From NCBI GenBank assembly GCA_027313705.1, contig DAHVDE010000026.1, positions 1-64,000 of the forward strand: DNA of 64,000 bases, written 5' to 3'. This stretch comes from Actinomycetota bacterium (GTDB taxonomy: Bacteria > Actinomycetota > Actinomycetes > Streptosporangiales > Streptosporangiaceae). The first letter of the stretch is position 1. Each line of letters starts with the position of its first letter. Below the pieces are notes generated by a model. It searched no databases, was not told the DNA's origin, and saw only the letters and a list, made by a program, of their open reading frames with translations. Of this stretch, positions 16,071-25,402 are shown in pieces. The translations under genes were made by a program, and so were the position numbers.

Positions 16071-16724
16071 GTGACACGGCCTCCGAGCGATCCTGGCAGT
16101 GGCGGCCTGGCGGCGCTGCGAGGGCTCGTCAGGTACCTTCAAGATGCCGCGACCCGGCCAGGTCCGCAGGACCTGCGCGCCAGCGACGCCGACCGCGACC
16201 TCGTGATCACGTTGCTCGGCGAAGCGGCCGCTGACGGCAGGCTGACGCTGGCCGAGCACGGCGAACGGGCTGAGAAGGCGCTTACCGCCAGGACTCTCGG
16301 CGACCTCGCCAGGCTCACCAGCGACCTCGCTCCGCCTGCCGGCCAGCCCATCAGGCTCTATCCAAGCCGGTCGGTGACCGCGTTGTTCGCACGGGAGCGC
16401 AGGGAGGGCCGTTGGATAGTGCCAGGCGAGTTCCCCGTTATGACCTTCTTCGGTGACATCGTGCTCGACTTCCGCGACGCGGTACTGCCGAGCAAGCGGG
16501 TAACCATCCACGCCAGCGCCGTGGCCGGGCAGATCAAGCTGATCGTCCCGGCTGGGATAGCCGTAGAAGTGGGCGGTCGGCTGGTGCTCGGCGCGAGGAG
16601 CGTGCGCGGCCGCCGGCCGGCATCGCCCGAGGCGCCGCGTGCGGTCATCGAAGTACAGACCAAGACCTTCGCGGGTTCTGTGCGAGTGACGACCGTGCGG
16701 CCGCCTCGGCGACGGCGCGGTTGA
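16071..16724 (+). CDS. DUF1707 domain protein with LiaF-like C-terminus
   Basis: A 217-residue protein. Residues 35-90 match DUF1707 (LRASDADRDLVITLLGEAAADGRLTLAEHGER and LTARTLGDLARLTSDL), a small helical domain very common in actinomycetes and often fused to membrane or stress-sensing parts. The C-terminal part (VTALFARERREGRW to IEVQTKTFAGSVRV) is a beta-helix-like region resembling the wall-stress protein LiaF. There is no membrane helix. The start is GTG 16071, ten bases after the stop of the lysozyme-like gene, so the two may be cotranscribed and share a cell-envelope role. It is convergent with glpX. Confidence 0.82.
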   Translation: MTRPPSDPGSGGLAALRGLVRYLQDAATRPGPQDLRASDADRDLVITLLGEAAADGRLTLAEHGERAEKALTARTLGDLARLTSDLAPPAGQPIRLYPSRSVTALFARERREGRWIVPGEFPVMTFFGDIVLDFRDAVLPSKRVTIHASAVAGQIKLIVPAGIAVEVGGRLVLGARSVRGRRPASPEAPRAVIEVQTKTFAGSVRVTTVRPPRRRRG

Positions 16725-16729
16725 ACGGG

Positions 16730-17818
16730 TTAGTAGCGGACGACCGAGTACCTTGAGACTTTCCACAGCGCGTGCTCGCTGTGGATCTGCCGGATAGTGC
16801 CTGAGCGGGCGCGAGTGACCAGCGTGTGCGTGGCCGCGCCGCCTGACCGGTATCGCACGCCCTTTAGCAGTTCGCCGTCTGTGATGCCGGTCGCGGCGAA
16901 GAAAGCGTCATCGGAACTCACCAGGTCATCGGTGGTCAGCACACGATTAAGATCGTGTCCCGCGTCTAGTGCCCGGTCGCGTTCTTCCTCGTCACGAGGC
17001 GCGAGCTTGCCGAGGATGATGCCTCCGAGGCACTTGACCGCGCAGGCGGCGATGATTCCTTCCGGGGTTCCGCCGATGCCAAGCAGCAGGTCGACGCCGC
17101 TGCCCTCGCCGGCCGCGAGGATGGCGCCCGCCACGTCGCCGTCGGTTATCAGCTTGATCCGCGCACCGGCCTGCCGTACCTCGGTCATCAATCCGGAGTG
17201 TCGCTCCCTGTCCAGCATGACCACGGTCACGTCGCTAGGCGCGCAGTGCTTGGCCCTGGCAACCGCGGCAATATTGGCCGCAGCGGGTGCGTCGATGTCC
17301 ACGAAGTCAGCGGCCTCTGGACCGGTGACCAGCTTTTTCATGTAGAAGACCGCAGTCGGGTCATACATCGACCCGCGCGGGCTCACCGCGATCACGGAGA
17401 TCGCGTTCGGCATGCCGTTAGCCGTCAGCCTGGTGCCGTCGATCGGGTCGACCGCGACATCGCAGTCTGGCCCCGTTCCGTCGCCCACTCGCTCACCGTT
17501 GAACAGCATCGGAGCATGATCTTTCTCGCCTTCGCCGATGACGACGACGCCGTTCATGGAAACCGTGCTGATGAGCTGGCGCATTGCGGAGACGGCCGCT
17601 CCGTCGGCCCCGTTCTTGTCACCCCGGCCGACCCAGCGGCCCGCCGCGAGTGCCGCGGCTTCGGTTACTCTGGCTAGCTCGAGCGCGAGGTTGCGGTCGG
17701 GGGCGCTCGGCTCCGCGCTCGCCTCGGTCAAGTGCGCGTTGCGCTGGCGGGCAGCGTGGACACCGGTAACTGGGCCGGTAACAGTTGGGTCATCGGTCAT
17801 CATGATCGCGTGGCTCAC
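16730..17818 (-). CDS. glpX: Fructose-1,6-bisphosphatase class II (GlpX)
   Basis: This 362-residue Li+-sensitive metal-dependent phosphatase removes the 1-phosphate of fructose-1,6-bisphosphate in gluconeogenesis. Motifs: [63 protein letters not shown] (metal-binding Asp residues), and [20 protein letters not shown]. The N-terminal 40 residues are extra and variable. The ATG at 17818 is followed by more Met codons (residues 6 and 7) that could also be starts. In mycobacteria glpX is likewise next to fumC and close to xseA/xseB, in line with this neighbourhood. Confidence 0.97.
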   Translation of the reverse strand: MSHAIMMTDDPTVTGPVTGVHAARQRNAHLTEASAEPSAPDRNLALELARVTEAAALAAGRWVGRGDKNGADGAAVSAMRQLISTVSMNGVVVIGEGEKDHAPMLFNGERVGDGTGPDCDVAVDPIDGTRLTANGMPNAISVIAVSPRGSMYDPTAVFYMKKLVTGPEAADFVDIDAPAAANIAAVARAKHCAPSDVTVVMLDRERHSGLMTEVRQAGARIKLITDGDVAGAILAAGEGSGVDLLLGIGGTPEGIIAACAVKCLGGIILGKLAPRDEEERDRALDAGHDLNRVLTTDDLVSSDDAFFAATGITDGELLKGVRYRSGGAATHTLVTRARSGTIRQIHSEHALWKVSRYSVVRY

Positions 17819-17901
17819 TCACTCCTGGCTAACCGGAGAGCCGCCGCTTCACCTCCTAGCAGATATTCGTTGTCAGAGTCGTCGTGCGGTCAATAGAGCC
17901 G

Positions 17902-17978
17902 GGTCAGTTCAGCCGGGCTAGTTCAGCCGGGGTTAGTTCAGTCGCGTCAGGTCAGTCGCGTCAGGTCAGTCGCGTCAT
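17902..17978. repeat. Short tandem repeats between glpX and xseB
   Basis: About five copies of a 14-19-base unit follow one another. The first three are versions of GGTCAGTTCAGCCGG and the last ones are GGTCAGTCGCGTCA, of which two are identical and next to each other. The array fills most of the glpX upstream region and ends about 20 bases from the xseB stop. It could affect glpX transcription or mark replication slippage. Confidence 0.6.
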
Positions 17979-17995
17979 GTTGCCAGCGGGGTCGC

Positions 17996-18235
17996 TCAGA
18001 ACGGCCTCGCCTGGTCCTCGCTGGCCGCAGAGTCCGCCGCTTGCTTGCTGACAACAGCCGCGAGCTTGGCGCGGGCACCTTCAAGCCATTCCTCGCAGAC
18101 TGCCGCCAGTTGCTCGCCATGTTCCCAGAGCTCAAGTGACTGCTCAAGAGTCAGGCCGCCGGCTTCAAGCCGCTTGACCAGTTCGACCAGCTGGTCGCGC
18201 GCCTGCTCATAGCTGATCCGCCGGTTTTCCGTCAT
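17996..18235 (-). CDS. xseB: Exodeoxyribonuclease VII small subunit (XseB)
   Basis: A 79-residue protein with the XseB helical pattern: SYEQARDQLVELVKRLEAGGLTLEQSLELWEHGEQLAAVCEEWLEGARAKL. Several small subunits decorate one XseA subunit to make exonuclease VII, which degrades single-stranded DNA into short oligonucleotides in mismatch and damage repair. The start overlaps the stop of the acyltransferase gene by an ATGA junction (18232-18235), so translation is coupled to that gene rather than directly to xseA. The length is typical. Confidence 0.95.
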   Translation of the reverse strand: MTENRRISYEQARDQLVELVKRLEAGGLTLEQSLELWEHGEQLAAVCEEWLEGARAKLAAVVSKQAADSAASEDQARPF

Positions 18236-20565
18236 GACGGCCTAGCGTAGCCAACGCGCAGAGGCTCGCCGCTACTATGCACAGGCAGCCGTGACCTCGC
18301 GGTGCGCGGCGGGTGACGCAGCGCCTTGATTACTACTGCGCGTACCACTTTGGCGTAGAAGATTCCGCCAATGGGCATCGGATGGATGCCGTCGCTCCAC
18401 AGCAGGTTGGTATGGTGCTCGATCGCGTTGTGCCAGTTGACGAGCAGCACGTTCGGGTAGCGGCGGACGGCGAGGCCGATGGTCCAGTTCACCTCGTCCT
18501 GCCAGGGTCGCGGCACGAACGTGTTGATGAGCAGCAGCCAGCGATGTGGGCCGATGGCCGCCCTGAGCTGGTTGATCTGCTCCAGGGTGATCGGCCCGTT
18601 GGTGCCGAGGCCGACGATGAGGATCGGCCTTAGCCTGTGCTCGGCCTGAAGCTGCTGTACCAGGATTACGCCGGCGATCATCGCCCGGCTGACCATGGCG
18701 TTCACGTAGACGCCGGGAAGTGCCTGGTAGAGACCCTCGGCCGAGGCAAGCATTACCGAGTCGCCGATCATCATGACCTTCGACCCGAGGACCCGCACCG
18801 GCTTCCGCTTGTCCCTGATCATCTTGTAGGGGACGCCGCCCGGCTTCAGCCACCAGGGACTGGCCTGCCCGGTTGTGTAGGTGGTGGCCGTCTGAGCGGG
18901 CGACTGGTTCGAGAGGACGATCTTGCTGTTGTTCTCGATCTGCTTCTGCAGGGTCAGGGCACCCGATTCGGTGTTCGCGAGCCCGTAGCCCGCGGTGCAG
19001 GCCAGGGCGATGAGGACGAGGGCGCCGGCAATGGCGGGACTGATGACCAGCGGGGTGCGGAACAGCGTCTTCGGCACGCTGCGCAGAATCTGTCCGCGTC
19101 TGTGCAGGTCGGCGCGGAACCCGTTCCGCAGGATCGGTTCCTCCAGCCAGCGCCAGGACGCGGCGGCCAGGCCCACCGGCATGACCGCGTCGATCAGGTG
19201 CGCCTCGATCGAGGCTGACCAGCGCGGGTACATGCCAACGGTGATCGCGATGACCGGCCAGTGCCAGAGGTAGATGCCGTACGAGCGGACCCCAAGCCAG
19301 CGGAGCGGTGCGCAGGACAGCCCTTTCCCCAGCCAGCCCGGCGCCGCCGCCGCCAGGACCAGGCCTCCGGCCGCCAGGGAAGCAAGACCCAGTCCGTAGG
19401 GGTAGACGAAGGGGTCGCTGCCCGCCAGGTGCCACATAGACCAGGCGAGCACTCCCAACCCGGCCACGCCGATCAGGTCAAAGCTCAGCCGCAGCTTCCC
19501 GCTAGCCGCAGCCACCTTCTTCAGCGGCCAGGTCAGCGCGATCGCCGCGCCGGCCAGGAGGCCGAGCGCATGCGTGTCGGTGCCGTAGTAGACCAGCGAG
19601 GGATCAGAACCACGCCGGTAGATCGCCCACATCGCGAATGCGGAGCCGATCGCCATCGCCCAGGCAATAAGCACACGGACCGCACGATTGCGTACCGCGA
19701 AGAGGATGACGGTCAGCAGCAGCGGCCAGATGAGGTAAAACTGCTCCTCTACGGCCAGCGACCACAGATGCTGGAACACCGGCGGCGGACCGTAAAGCGA
19801 GAAATACGACTGGTGCGCGAACGCCTGCCACCAGTTGCTTGTGTACGTGATCGCACCAAGCAGTGCCCCAGCCAGGGTGCCGCGCTGGCCAGGCTCGAGC
19901 ACCGTCACCGCGGCGGTCACGGTCAGCAGCATCAACCCGAGCGCGGGCAGCAGTCGCCTGGCGCGGCGCTGCCAGAAGGTGTTCAGGCCGACATTGCCGT
20001 CCCTGCCGAACTTGGCCACCAGGATGTCGGTGATCAGGAAGCCGCTGAGCACGAAGAACACGTCCACGCCGAGGAAGCCGCCAGGTATCCAGGTCAGGCT
20101 CTCGTGGAAGAACAGCACGGCAATTACGGCCAGTGCGCGAACCCCGTCAAGACCAGGAGCACGCCAGGACTTCTTGACGGGGGTTGCGGTGCTGGCGGCG
20201 GGCGTGGTGCTGGCGGCGGGCTTCGATGGTGCTTTCTCGCCGACAATCTTGGGTCTTCTGGCAGACTTGCCCGGTTGAGTGGCCAGCATCGCCCTGAGTT
20301 CGACCCGCGAGATCGGCCGGGTGGCGGTTAGCTGAGTTTCCGGCGCTTCCGGGTCGGCAGCGGTGCTTTCCTGCGAGTCGGCTGTCGGTAGCAGCTTGAT
20401 AGCTGGCCTGGGTTTAAGGTCGGTTTCCTGGGTTTTCGCCCCGGCCGTCGCCTGGTCGGCCAATATGGTTGTCACTGCGGGCAGATCAGGCGTCGTCGCG
20501 TCGAGTGACTGCTCCGCCGTGATGGCCGGCTCGCCGTTTTCGGCGTCAGTCGACTCAACCAGCAC
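18232..20565 (-). CDS. Membrane acyltransferase (AT3/OafA type) fused to an SGNH domain
   Basis: A 777-residue protein. After about 120 disordered residues comes the acyltransferase-3 membrane domain of about ten helices: APGLDGVRALAVIAVLFFHE (catalytic His region), FLGVDVFFVLSGFLITDIL, FWQRRARRLLPAL and SLAVEEQFYLIWPLLL. The C-terminal periplasmic-side SGNH domain starts at KVMMIGDSVMLASAEG (nucleophile Ser), has VGLGTNGP and ends with WSDGIHPMPIGGIFYAKVV (catalytic Asp-His). Such proteins O-acetylate cell-surface glycans. GTG 20565 has GGGAGGGG six bases upstream; the frame is open to 20721. It sits between xseA and xseB and overlaps xseB by four bases, an unusual arrangement. Confidence 0.92.
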   Translation of the reverse strand: MLVESTDAENGEPAITAEQSLDATTPDLPAVTTILADQATAGAKTQETDLKPRPAIKLLPTADSQESTAADPEAPETQLTATRPISRVELRAMLATQPGKSARRPKIVGEKAPSKPAASTTPAASTATPVKKSWRAPGLDGVRALAVIAVLFFHESLTWIPGGFLGVDVFFVLSGFLITDILVAKFGRDGNVGLNTFWQRRARRLLPALGLMLLTVTAAVTVLEPGQRGTLAGALLGAITYTSNWWQAFAHQSYFSLYGPPPVFQHLWSLAVEEQFYLIWPLLLTVILFAVRNRAVRVLIAWAMAIGSAFAMWAIYRRGSDPSLVYYGTDTHALGLLAGAAIALTWPLKKVAAASGKLRLSFDLIGVAGLGVLAWSMWHLAGSDPFVYPYGLGLASLAAGGLVLAAAAPGWLGKGLSCAPLRWLGVRSYGIYLWHWPVIAITVGMYPRWSASIEAHLIDAVMPVGLAAASWRWLEEPILRNGFRADLHRRGQILRSVPKTLFRTPLVISPAIAGALVLIALACTAGYGLANTESGALTLQKQIENNSKIVLSNQSPAQTATTYTTGQASPWWLKPGGVPYKMIRDKRKPVRVLGSKVMMIGDSVMLASAEGLYQALPGVYVNAMVSRAMIAGVILVQQLQAEHRLRPILIVGLGTNGPITLEQINQLRAAIGPHRWLLLINTFVPRPWQDEVNWTIGLAVRRYPNVLLVNWHNAIEHHTNLLWSDGIHPMPIGGIFYAKVVRAVVIKALRHPPRTARSRLPVHSSGEPLRVGYARPS

Positions 20566-20804
20566 GGCAGGCCCCTCCCTATCACGACCGCAGCGAGTCG
20601 CGCTCCACTGCGATCCGCCCCGGCAGAAGCCGCGCCATCGGCGGTCGGCGCGAGCCTCGTCCTCCCTGTTAAGACCTTTTGGAACCCCGTCCGTGATATC
20701 GGCATTCGATGTGTACGGCACGATAGCTTAGTTATGAGTCGACGTCTTCCGCTGGGAAACGCCACGGAGAGTAAGTAATACCACTGACGGCAATTACTTG
20801 TCAG

Positions 20805-22019
20805 TTAGGTAGCCGAAAGATCGCTTACCGTTACGGCAAGCTGATCGGCGGCGAACCTGACAAGCAGCATCTCTTCAGGAGCGACTTCCTTGGCTGAGCG
20901 CACGACCGTCGCGTCGGTACGCTGCACAATGGCGTAACCTCGGCTCAGGGTGGCGGCAGGTGACAGGGAGACAAGCCGCGCCCTGGTGTGCGCGATATCG
21001 GCTCCGGCATGGTCGAGCCTGCCAGCCAGGCAGCGCCGCCCTCGTTCGGCCAGGCCGATTACCTGCTCATGGCGCCGGTCGAGTTCGGCGGCCGGGCTGG
21101 CAAGCGCCGGTCGCGACCTGATCGCGCTAAGCCACGAGCTTTCCCTGTCCAGGCGCCCGGCTAGCTGCCGGCGAGCGCGTGACCTCAGCTCAGCCACGAT
21201 CGCCAGCTGCTCGGCGATATCGGGGACGACACGGCGCGCGGCGTCGGTGGGCGTCGATGCCCTGACGTCGGCGACGAGGTCAAGCAGCGGAGTGTCTTGT
21301 TCATGCCCGATCGCGCTGACGACGGGGGTGCGGCACGCTGCGGCCGCCCTGACGAGCGCTTCGTCGGAGAACGGAAGCAGATCCTCGACTGAGCCGCCGC
21401 CGCGCGCGACGATGATCACATCCACGCTGTCGTCCGCGTCGAGCACTTGCAGAGCGGTCGTGATCTCCTCGACCGCGAATGGCCCCTGGACAGCGACCTG
21501 TTCGACCCGGAACTGAACGGCCGGCCAGCGCCTGGCGGCGTTTTGCCGCACGTCGCGCTCTGCGGCCGAGTCCCGGCCGCAGATCAGCCCGATCTTCCGC
21601 GGCAGGAACGGCGGCCGCCGCTTGCGCTCAGGCGCAAACAGTCCTTCGGCAGCCAAAGACCTGCGCAGCCGGTCAAGCCTGGCAAGCAACTCTCCGATGC
21701 CGACTGCCCGCAACTCGATCGCGCTCAGCGAGAACGACCCTCTGGCCAGGCCGAAGTCGGGCTTCACCCACATCACGACCCTGGCTCCGTTGGCCGGCTC
21801 AGGGTCGGCGTTTTCGAACACCTGCCGGGGGCAGACGACACGCACTGACGCAGCGGCGATCGGGTCGCGGAGCGTCAGGAAGACCGCGCCGCCGCGCTTG
21901 TTGAGTTCCGCGATCTGACCCTCGACCCAGACCCGGCCAAGCTTGCCAATCCAGTCGCCAACCAGCCGCAATACCGTTCGCACCGGAATCGGTGCCTCCG
22001 CGCTGGTCTCAAGCGGCAT
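20805..22019 (-). CDS. xseA: Exodeoxyribonuclease VII large subunit (XseA)
   Basis: A 404-residue catalytic subunit of exonuclease VII. The N-terminal OB-fold is seen in [26 protein letters not shown] and [13 protein letters not shown]. The catalytic core has [65 protein letters not shown] and [32 protein letters not shown] long coiled coil then precedes the C-terminal SRGYAIVQ. The ATG at 22019 matches the family start. It is separated from xseB by the acyltransferase gene, whereas xseA and xseB are usually adjacent. A 16-bp inverted repeat lies upstream. Confidence 0.97.
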   Translation of the reverse strand: MPLETSAEAPIPVRTVLRLVGDWIGKLGRVWVEGQIAELNKRGGAVFLTLRDPIAAASVRVVCPRQVFENADPEPANGARVVMWVKPDFGLARGSFSLSAIELRAVGIGELLARLDRLRRSLAAEGLFAPERKRRPPFLPRKIGLICGRDSAAERDVRQNAARRWPAVQFRVEQVAVQGPFAVEEITTALQVLDADDSVDVIIVARGGGSVEDLLPFSDEALVRAAAACRTPVVSAIGHEQDTPLLDLVADVRASTPTDAARRVVPDIAEQLAIVAELRSRARRQLAGRLDRESSWLSAIRSRPALASPAAELDRRHEQVIGLAERGRRCLAGRLDHAGADIAHTRARLVSLSPAATLSRGYAIVQRTDATVVRSAKEVAPEEMLLVRFAADQLAVTVSDLSAT

Positions 22020-22063
22020 CGACTTGCCTCCCCGTCCTGCTCATCCGCCTCATCCTCCACCTC

Positions 22064-22119
22064 CCCCCACGATGTGGCGATGCAGGGACCAGGACCCCCT
22101 CACCGCCACATCGTGGGGG
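22064..22119. terminator. Strong inverted repeat between xseA and the LDAP gene
   Basis: Perfect 16-bp arms CCCCCACGATGTGGCG (22064-22079) and CGCCACATCGTGGGGG (22104-22119) enclose 24 bases. It begins 14 bases after the stop of the upstream (minus-strand) lipid-droplet-type gene and lies 45 bases before xseA. It is probably the terminator of the former, although there is no T tract. Confidence 0.65.
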
Positions 22120-22133
22120 CCTCGGGCCTGCGG

Positions 22134-22871
22134 CTACTCGGCGGATTTCAGCTTGATTATTCGTTTTTCGAACATGCTGGTGACGTCTGGGCGATTCGCG
22201 TGATCGGCCTCGTAGTCGGCTAGCAAGCGAAGCTGGACCGGGTCAAGACCGCGCAGCCTTGCCCGGAGCGATGCGATAGAAAGCCCGTCATATTCCGCGA
22301 TCGGCAGCGCTACCTGATCCGCGGCAGGACTGACCGGCTCGGCGCGGCTGAGAACCCCGGACTCCTCCTGGTCAGGCTCCTCAGGTGCCTGGTAATCAGG
22401 TGCCTCGTGGCCGGGCGGGGTGGTGGCCTCGGTGAACGACGTGGTCGGGCTGACCGGCTGGTGCCTGTTGAGCTCGTCCTCGGCCAGGTCCGCCTTGTCT
22501 TGTTCGGAAAGCACTCGCACGTTGCCAGTTGAGTCAAGTGAGCGGAAGCGCTCGTGAGCTGGCGCCGATCCCGGTTTCCTGGTCACTCGCTTGGCGGTGC
22601 CTTTGCCGGTCGTCCCGGCGGTTGTCGTCCCGGCGGTTGTCGGCTCGGCATTACCGGTGATCTTGAGCAGGCGCGGCTGGGACGGCTCGTCGAGCGGGCG
22701 GGAGCGGTCATCGTCGTCGTGAGTTCCGGTCTCCGCCTGGGCCCGGAGCTTGTCTTCTTCCCTGAACCGGTCGGCTGCCATCAGCAACTGTCCCACTCCG
22801 GAAAAGACCGCGCGCAAGGCCCGAACCGGGCCGAGCCTCGTCTCCTGCATGGCGTCCGGCGATTGTGCCAT
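22134..22871 (-). CDS. Lipid droplet-associated protein homologue (Rv1109c type)
   Basis: A 245-residue protein beginning MAQSPDAMQETRLGPVRALRAVFSG. The middle is long, acidic and disordered, with repeated AGTT segments. The conserved C-terminal module reads PIAEYDGLSIASLRARLRGLDPVQLRLLADYEADHANR followed by MFEKRIIKL. This module and the position between xseA and ispH match the actinobacterial family named after mycobacterial Rv1109c. The start at 22871 has GGAGG seven bases upstream. The name comes from localisation in mycobacteria; the molecular function is unknown. Confidence 0.8.
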   Translation of the reverse strand: MAQSPDAMQETRLGPVRALRAVFSGVGQLLMAADRFREEDKLRAQAETGTHDDDDRSRPLDEPSQPRLLKITGNAEPTTAGTTTAGTTGKGTAKRVTRKPGSAPAHERFRSLDSTGNVRVLSEQDKADLAEDELNRHQPVSPTTSFTEATTPPGHEAPDYQAPEEPDQEESGVLSRAEPVSPAADQVALPIAEYDGLSIASLRARLRGLDPVQLRLLADYEADHANRPDVTSMFEKRIIKLKSAE

Positions 22872-23056
22872 CTTCGCCTCCTTCAGATAGACCCGCCACA
22901 ACCGGTCCCTGATGACACTCGTCATCCGTCATCGTGCCGTAAGAGCACTGCTGGCGCTGGTTGATCGCCGGCGCGCCGCCTGCCCGGCTCGAATTTGGCC
23001 TGCCTGCGGGCCAGTGCGCCGGCCGTCGCCGAGGGCCAGTTGGGACTTCACTTACC

Positions 23057-24034
23057 ATGGATCACATGTCCAAGCCAACCAGGAGAGTCCTGCTTGCGAA
23101 GCCGCGCGGCTACTGCGCCGGTGTCGACCGGGCTGTCCAGACCGTGGAACAGGCACTTGAGCGGTTCGGTGCTCCTGTGTACGTCCGCAAGCAAATCGTG
23201 CATAACACGCACGTGGTCAGGACACTGGAGAAGCGCGGCGCGATCTTCGTCAACGAGACCGACGAGGTCCCGGAAGGCGCAGTGGTCGTGTTCTCCGCTC
23301 ATGGGGTCGCGCCGCAGGTGCATCAAGATGCCAGGCAGCGCAACCTGCGCAGCATCGACGCGACCTGCCCGCTGGTGACCAAGGTGCATAACGAAGCCCG
23401 CAGGTTCGCCGCGCAGGGTTATGAGATCTTGCTGATCGGCCATCAGGGTCACGAGGAAGTCATCGGCACTACCGGTGAGGCGCCCGCCAGCATCAGGCTG
23501 GTCGATGGCCTGGCGGGCGCGGCGTCAATAGAGGTCAAGGATCCGGCCAAGGTTGCGTGGTTGTCGCAGACGACGCTATCTGTCGATGAGACGAACCAGA
23601 CCGTTGCCGCCTTGCGCGAACGGCTTCCGCTGCTCCTCGATCCGCCGAGCGACGATATCTGCTACGCCACGCAGAACAGGCAGGCCGCGATCAAGCAGAT
23701 CGCCAGCGACTCTGACGTGGTCATCGTTGTCGGCTCGGCCAACTCATCGAACTCGGTGCGACTGGTCGAGGTCGCGCACGAGGCGGGCGCCAAGGCGGCT
23801 TACCTGGTTGACGACGCGAGCGCAGTTGACCCCGCCTGGCTGGAGTCGGCCACTACCGTCGGCCTCACCAGCGGTGCCTCAGTGCCTGAGAACCTGGTCG
23901 AGCAGGTCCTTGAGTTGCTTGCCGAGGCTGGTTTCAGCGCGGTCGAAGAAGTCGAGGCGGTGCACGAGAGCCTGAGTTTCGCTCTGCCGCGCGACGTGCG
24001 CAAGCGGTTAGCCGGAGTCAGCTCCGCCAGGTAG
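23057..24034 (+). CDS. ispH: 4-hydroxy-3-methylbut-2-enyl diphosphate reductase (IspH/LytB)
   Basis: This enzyme of about 325 residues performs the last step of the MEP isoprenoid pathway, reducing HMBPP to IPP and DMAPP with a [4Fe-4S] cluster. The three cluster Cys are visible in [26 protein letters not shown] and [11 protein letters not shown]. Other family signatures are [16 protein letters not shown] and [17 protein letters not shown] 23057 or 23066 could be the start ([17 protein letters not shown] is typical); the open frame to 22961 is not expected to be translated. Its 3' end overlaps the convergent rmuC gene by 27 bases. Confidence 0.97.
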   Translation: MDHMSKPTRRVLLAKPRGYCAGVDRAVQTVEQALERFGAPVYVRKQIVHNTHVVRTLEKRGAIFVNETDEVPEGAVVVFSAHGVAPQVHQDARQRNLRSIDATCPLVTKVHNEARRFAAQGYEILLIGHQGHEEVIGTTGEAPASIRLVDGLAGAASIEVKDPAKVAWLSQTTLSVDETNQTVAALRERLPLLLDPPSDDICYATQNRQAAIKQIASDSDVVIVVGSANSSNSVRLVEVAHEAGAKAAYLVDDASAVDPAWLESATTVGLTSGASVPENLVEQVLELLAEAGFSAVEEVEAVHESLSFALPRDVRKRLAGVSSAR

Positions 24035-25303
24035 CAGTTCAGCGGCGGTTACCACACGGGCGGAAACCTCTACCGGCTTAGCCTGCGAAAGCTCGGCGTC
24101 GGTCACGCCAAGTTGATTGAGCTTGCGCGCCGTGACGAGTACTCGGCTCTCCAGCGAGCCAACCGCGCGGTTATATGACAGCACCGCGTTGGTCAGGGCC
24201 TTGCCGACCGCGTCCACGTGCCCGCCAAGCCCGTTCAACCGCTCGTAAAGCTCCCTGCCCAGGTCGAAAACGGCCCGCGCGTTCTCCGACAACGCCGCCT
24301 GCTGCCAGGCATACTGCGCGGTGCGCAGCATCGTGACCAGAGTGGTCGGCGTCGCGATATGCACCTTGCGCCCGAAGGCGTGCTCAAGCAACGCTGACTC
24401 GCGTTCAAGCGCGGGTGCCAAGAACGCCTCGCCTGGAATGAAAAGCACCACGAACTCAGGGGCCGGGCTGAGCGCCGACCAGTAGCTCTTGGCCGCAAGC
24501 TGGTCTACGTGGTCCTTCAGGTGCCTGGCATGGGCAGCCAGCCTGGCCTCGCGCACGTCGTCGTCGGTGGCCTCCGCGGCTTCCAGGTAGGCCGCAAGCG
24601 ACACCTTGGAGTCGACGACGATGTTCTTGCCCCCGGCGAGCCTGATCACCATGTCGGGCCTGAACCGCCGGTCTTCGGTCGTGACCTGCTCGTCGAAGTC
24701 GCAGTGAGCGCTCATGCCGGCGAGCTCGACCACCCGCCGCAGTTGCATCTCGCCCCACCTCCCGCGTGCTTCCGGCCGGCGCAGAGCTGTCACCAGGGCC
24801 TGGGTCTGCATGCGGAGCTGCTCGGAAGCCGCCATCGCGAACTTGACCTGCTCGGTCAGCGCGGAATGCGCGCTCTGCCGCGCGACCTCGCTTTCGCGCA
24901 GTTGCGCCTCGACGCGGTTCAGCGTCTCCTTCAGTGGTTCGACAAGCTGCTCGACGGCGTGGCGCCGTGAATCCAGCTCGCCTGCCGCGCTCAGGTTCGC
25001 TGCCCGGAGCCGGATCTCGCTGAACTCCATGAGGCGCTGCTGACTTTGATCCAGAGCCTGCGCGGAGAGAGCCTGAAATCTTTCCGCCAGATAGCCATCG
25101 ACCAGCTCGGCACGCTCAGCGGCGGCCCGGTCAGCGAGCGCCGCCCGGTCGACCGCCGCCTGAGCGCGTTCCTGCGCCGCCCTGGCCTGCGCCGCCAGCT
25201 CGGTCGTAGTGCCAGCCAGTCGGCTACGCGCATAGAGATATCCGATAGCGATGCCGAGAACGGCTCCGACGATCAGTCCGGCAAGCAACAAGAGCGATCC
25301 CAT
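24008..25303 (-). CDS. rmuC: DNA recombination protein RmuC homologue
   Basis: A protein of about 431 residues with an N-terminal membrane anchor ([23 protein letters not shown]), then a long coiled coil rich in Ala, Glu, Arg and Gln to about residue 180. The RmuC nuclease-like core follows: [54 protein letters not shown] and [20 protein letters not shown]. RmuC limits inversion at short inverted repeats in E. coli. ATG 25303 is chosen; GTG 25321 is also possible. It is divergent from ychF with about 100 bases between them, and convergent and overlapping with ispH. Confidence 0.94.
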   Translation of the reverse strand: MGSLLLLAGLIVGAVLGIAIGYLYARSRLAGTTTELAAQARAAQERAQAAVDRAALADRAAAERAELVDGYLAERFQALSAQALDQSQQRLMEFSEIRLRAANLSAAGELDSRRHAVEQLVEPLKETLNRVEAQLRESEVARQSAHSALTEQVKFAMAASEQLRMQTQALVTALRRPEARGRWGEMQLRRVVELAGMSAHCDFDEQVTTEDRRFRPDMVIRLAGGKNIVVDSKVSLAAYLEAAEATDDDVREARLAAHARHLKDHVDQLAAKSYWSALSPAPEFVVLFIPGEAFLAPALERESALLEHAFGRKVHIATPTTLVTMLRTAQYAWQQAALSENARAVFDLGRELYERLNGLGGHVDAVGKALTNAVLSYNRAVGSLESRVLVTARKLNQLGVTDAELSQAKPVEVSARVVTAAELLPGGADSG

Positions 25304-25402
25304 GGCGGCCAATGCTGCCACTCGCCTACGACAGTGTTAGACCCGCTCGCCGCAGGCGGACCGCGTCTCAGTCTGCCCGGGCAGCGCCATAGACTCGCGC
25401 GG

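Noticed and set aside
15027-16766. 579-codon open frame on the minus strand
   Set aside because: It covers the GH25-like and DUF1707 genes in antisense. No family motif; both plus-strand genes have recognisable domains.
25046-25402. N-terminal extension of YchF
   Set aside because: The region lies opposite rmuC and YchF proteins universally start at the P-loop strand, matching GTG 25403.
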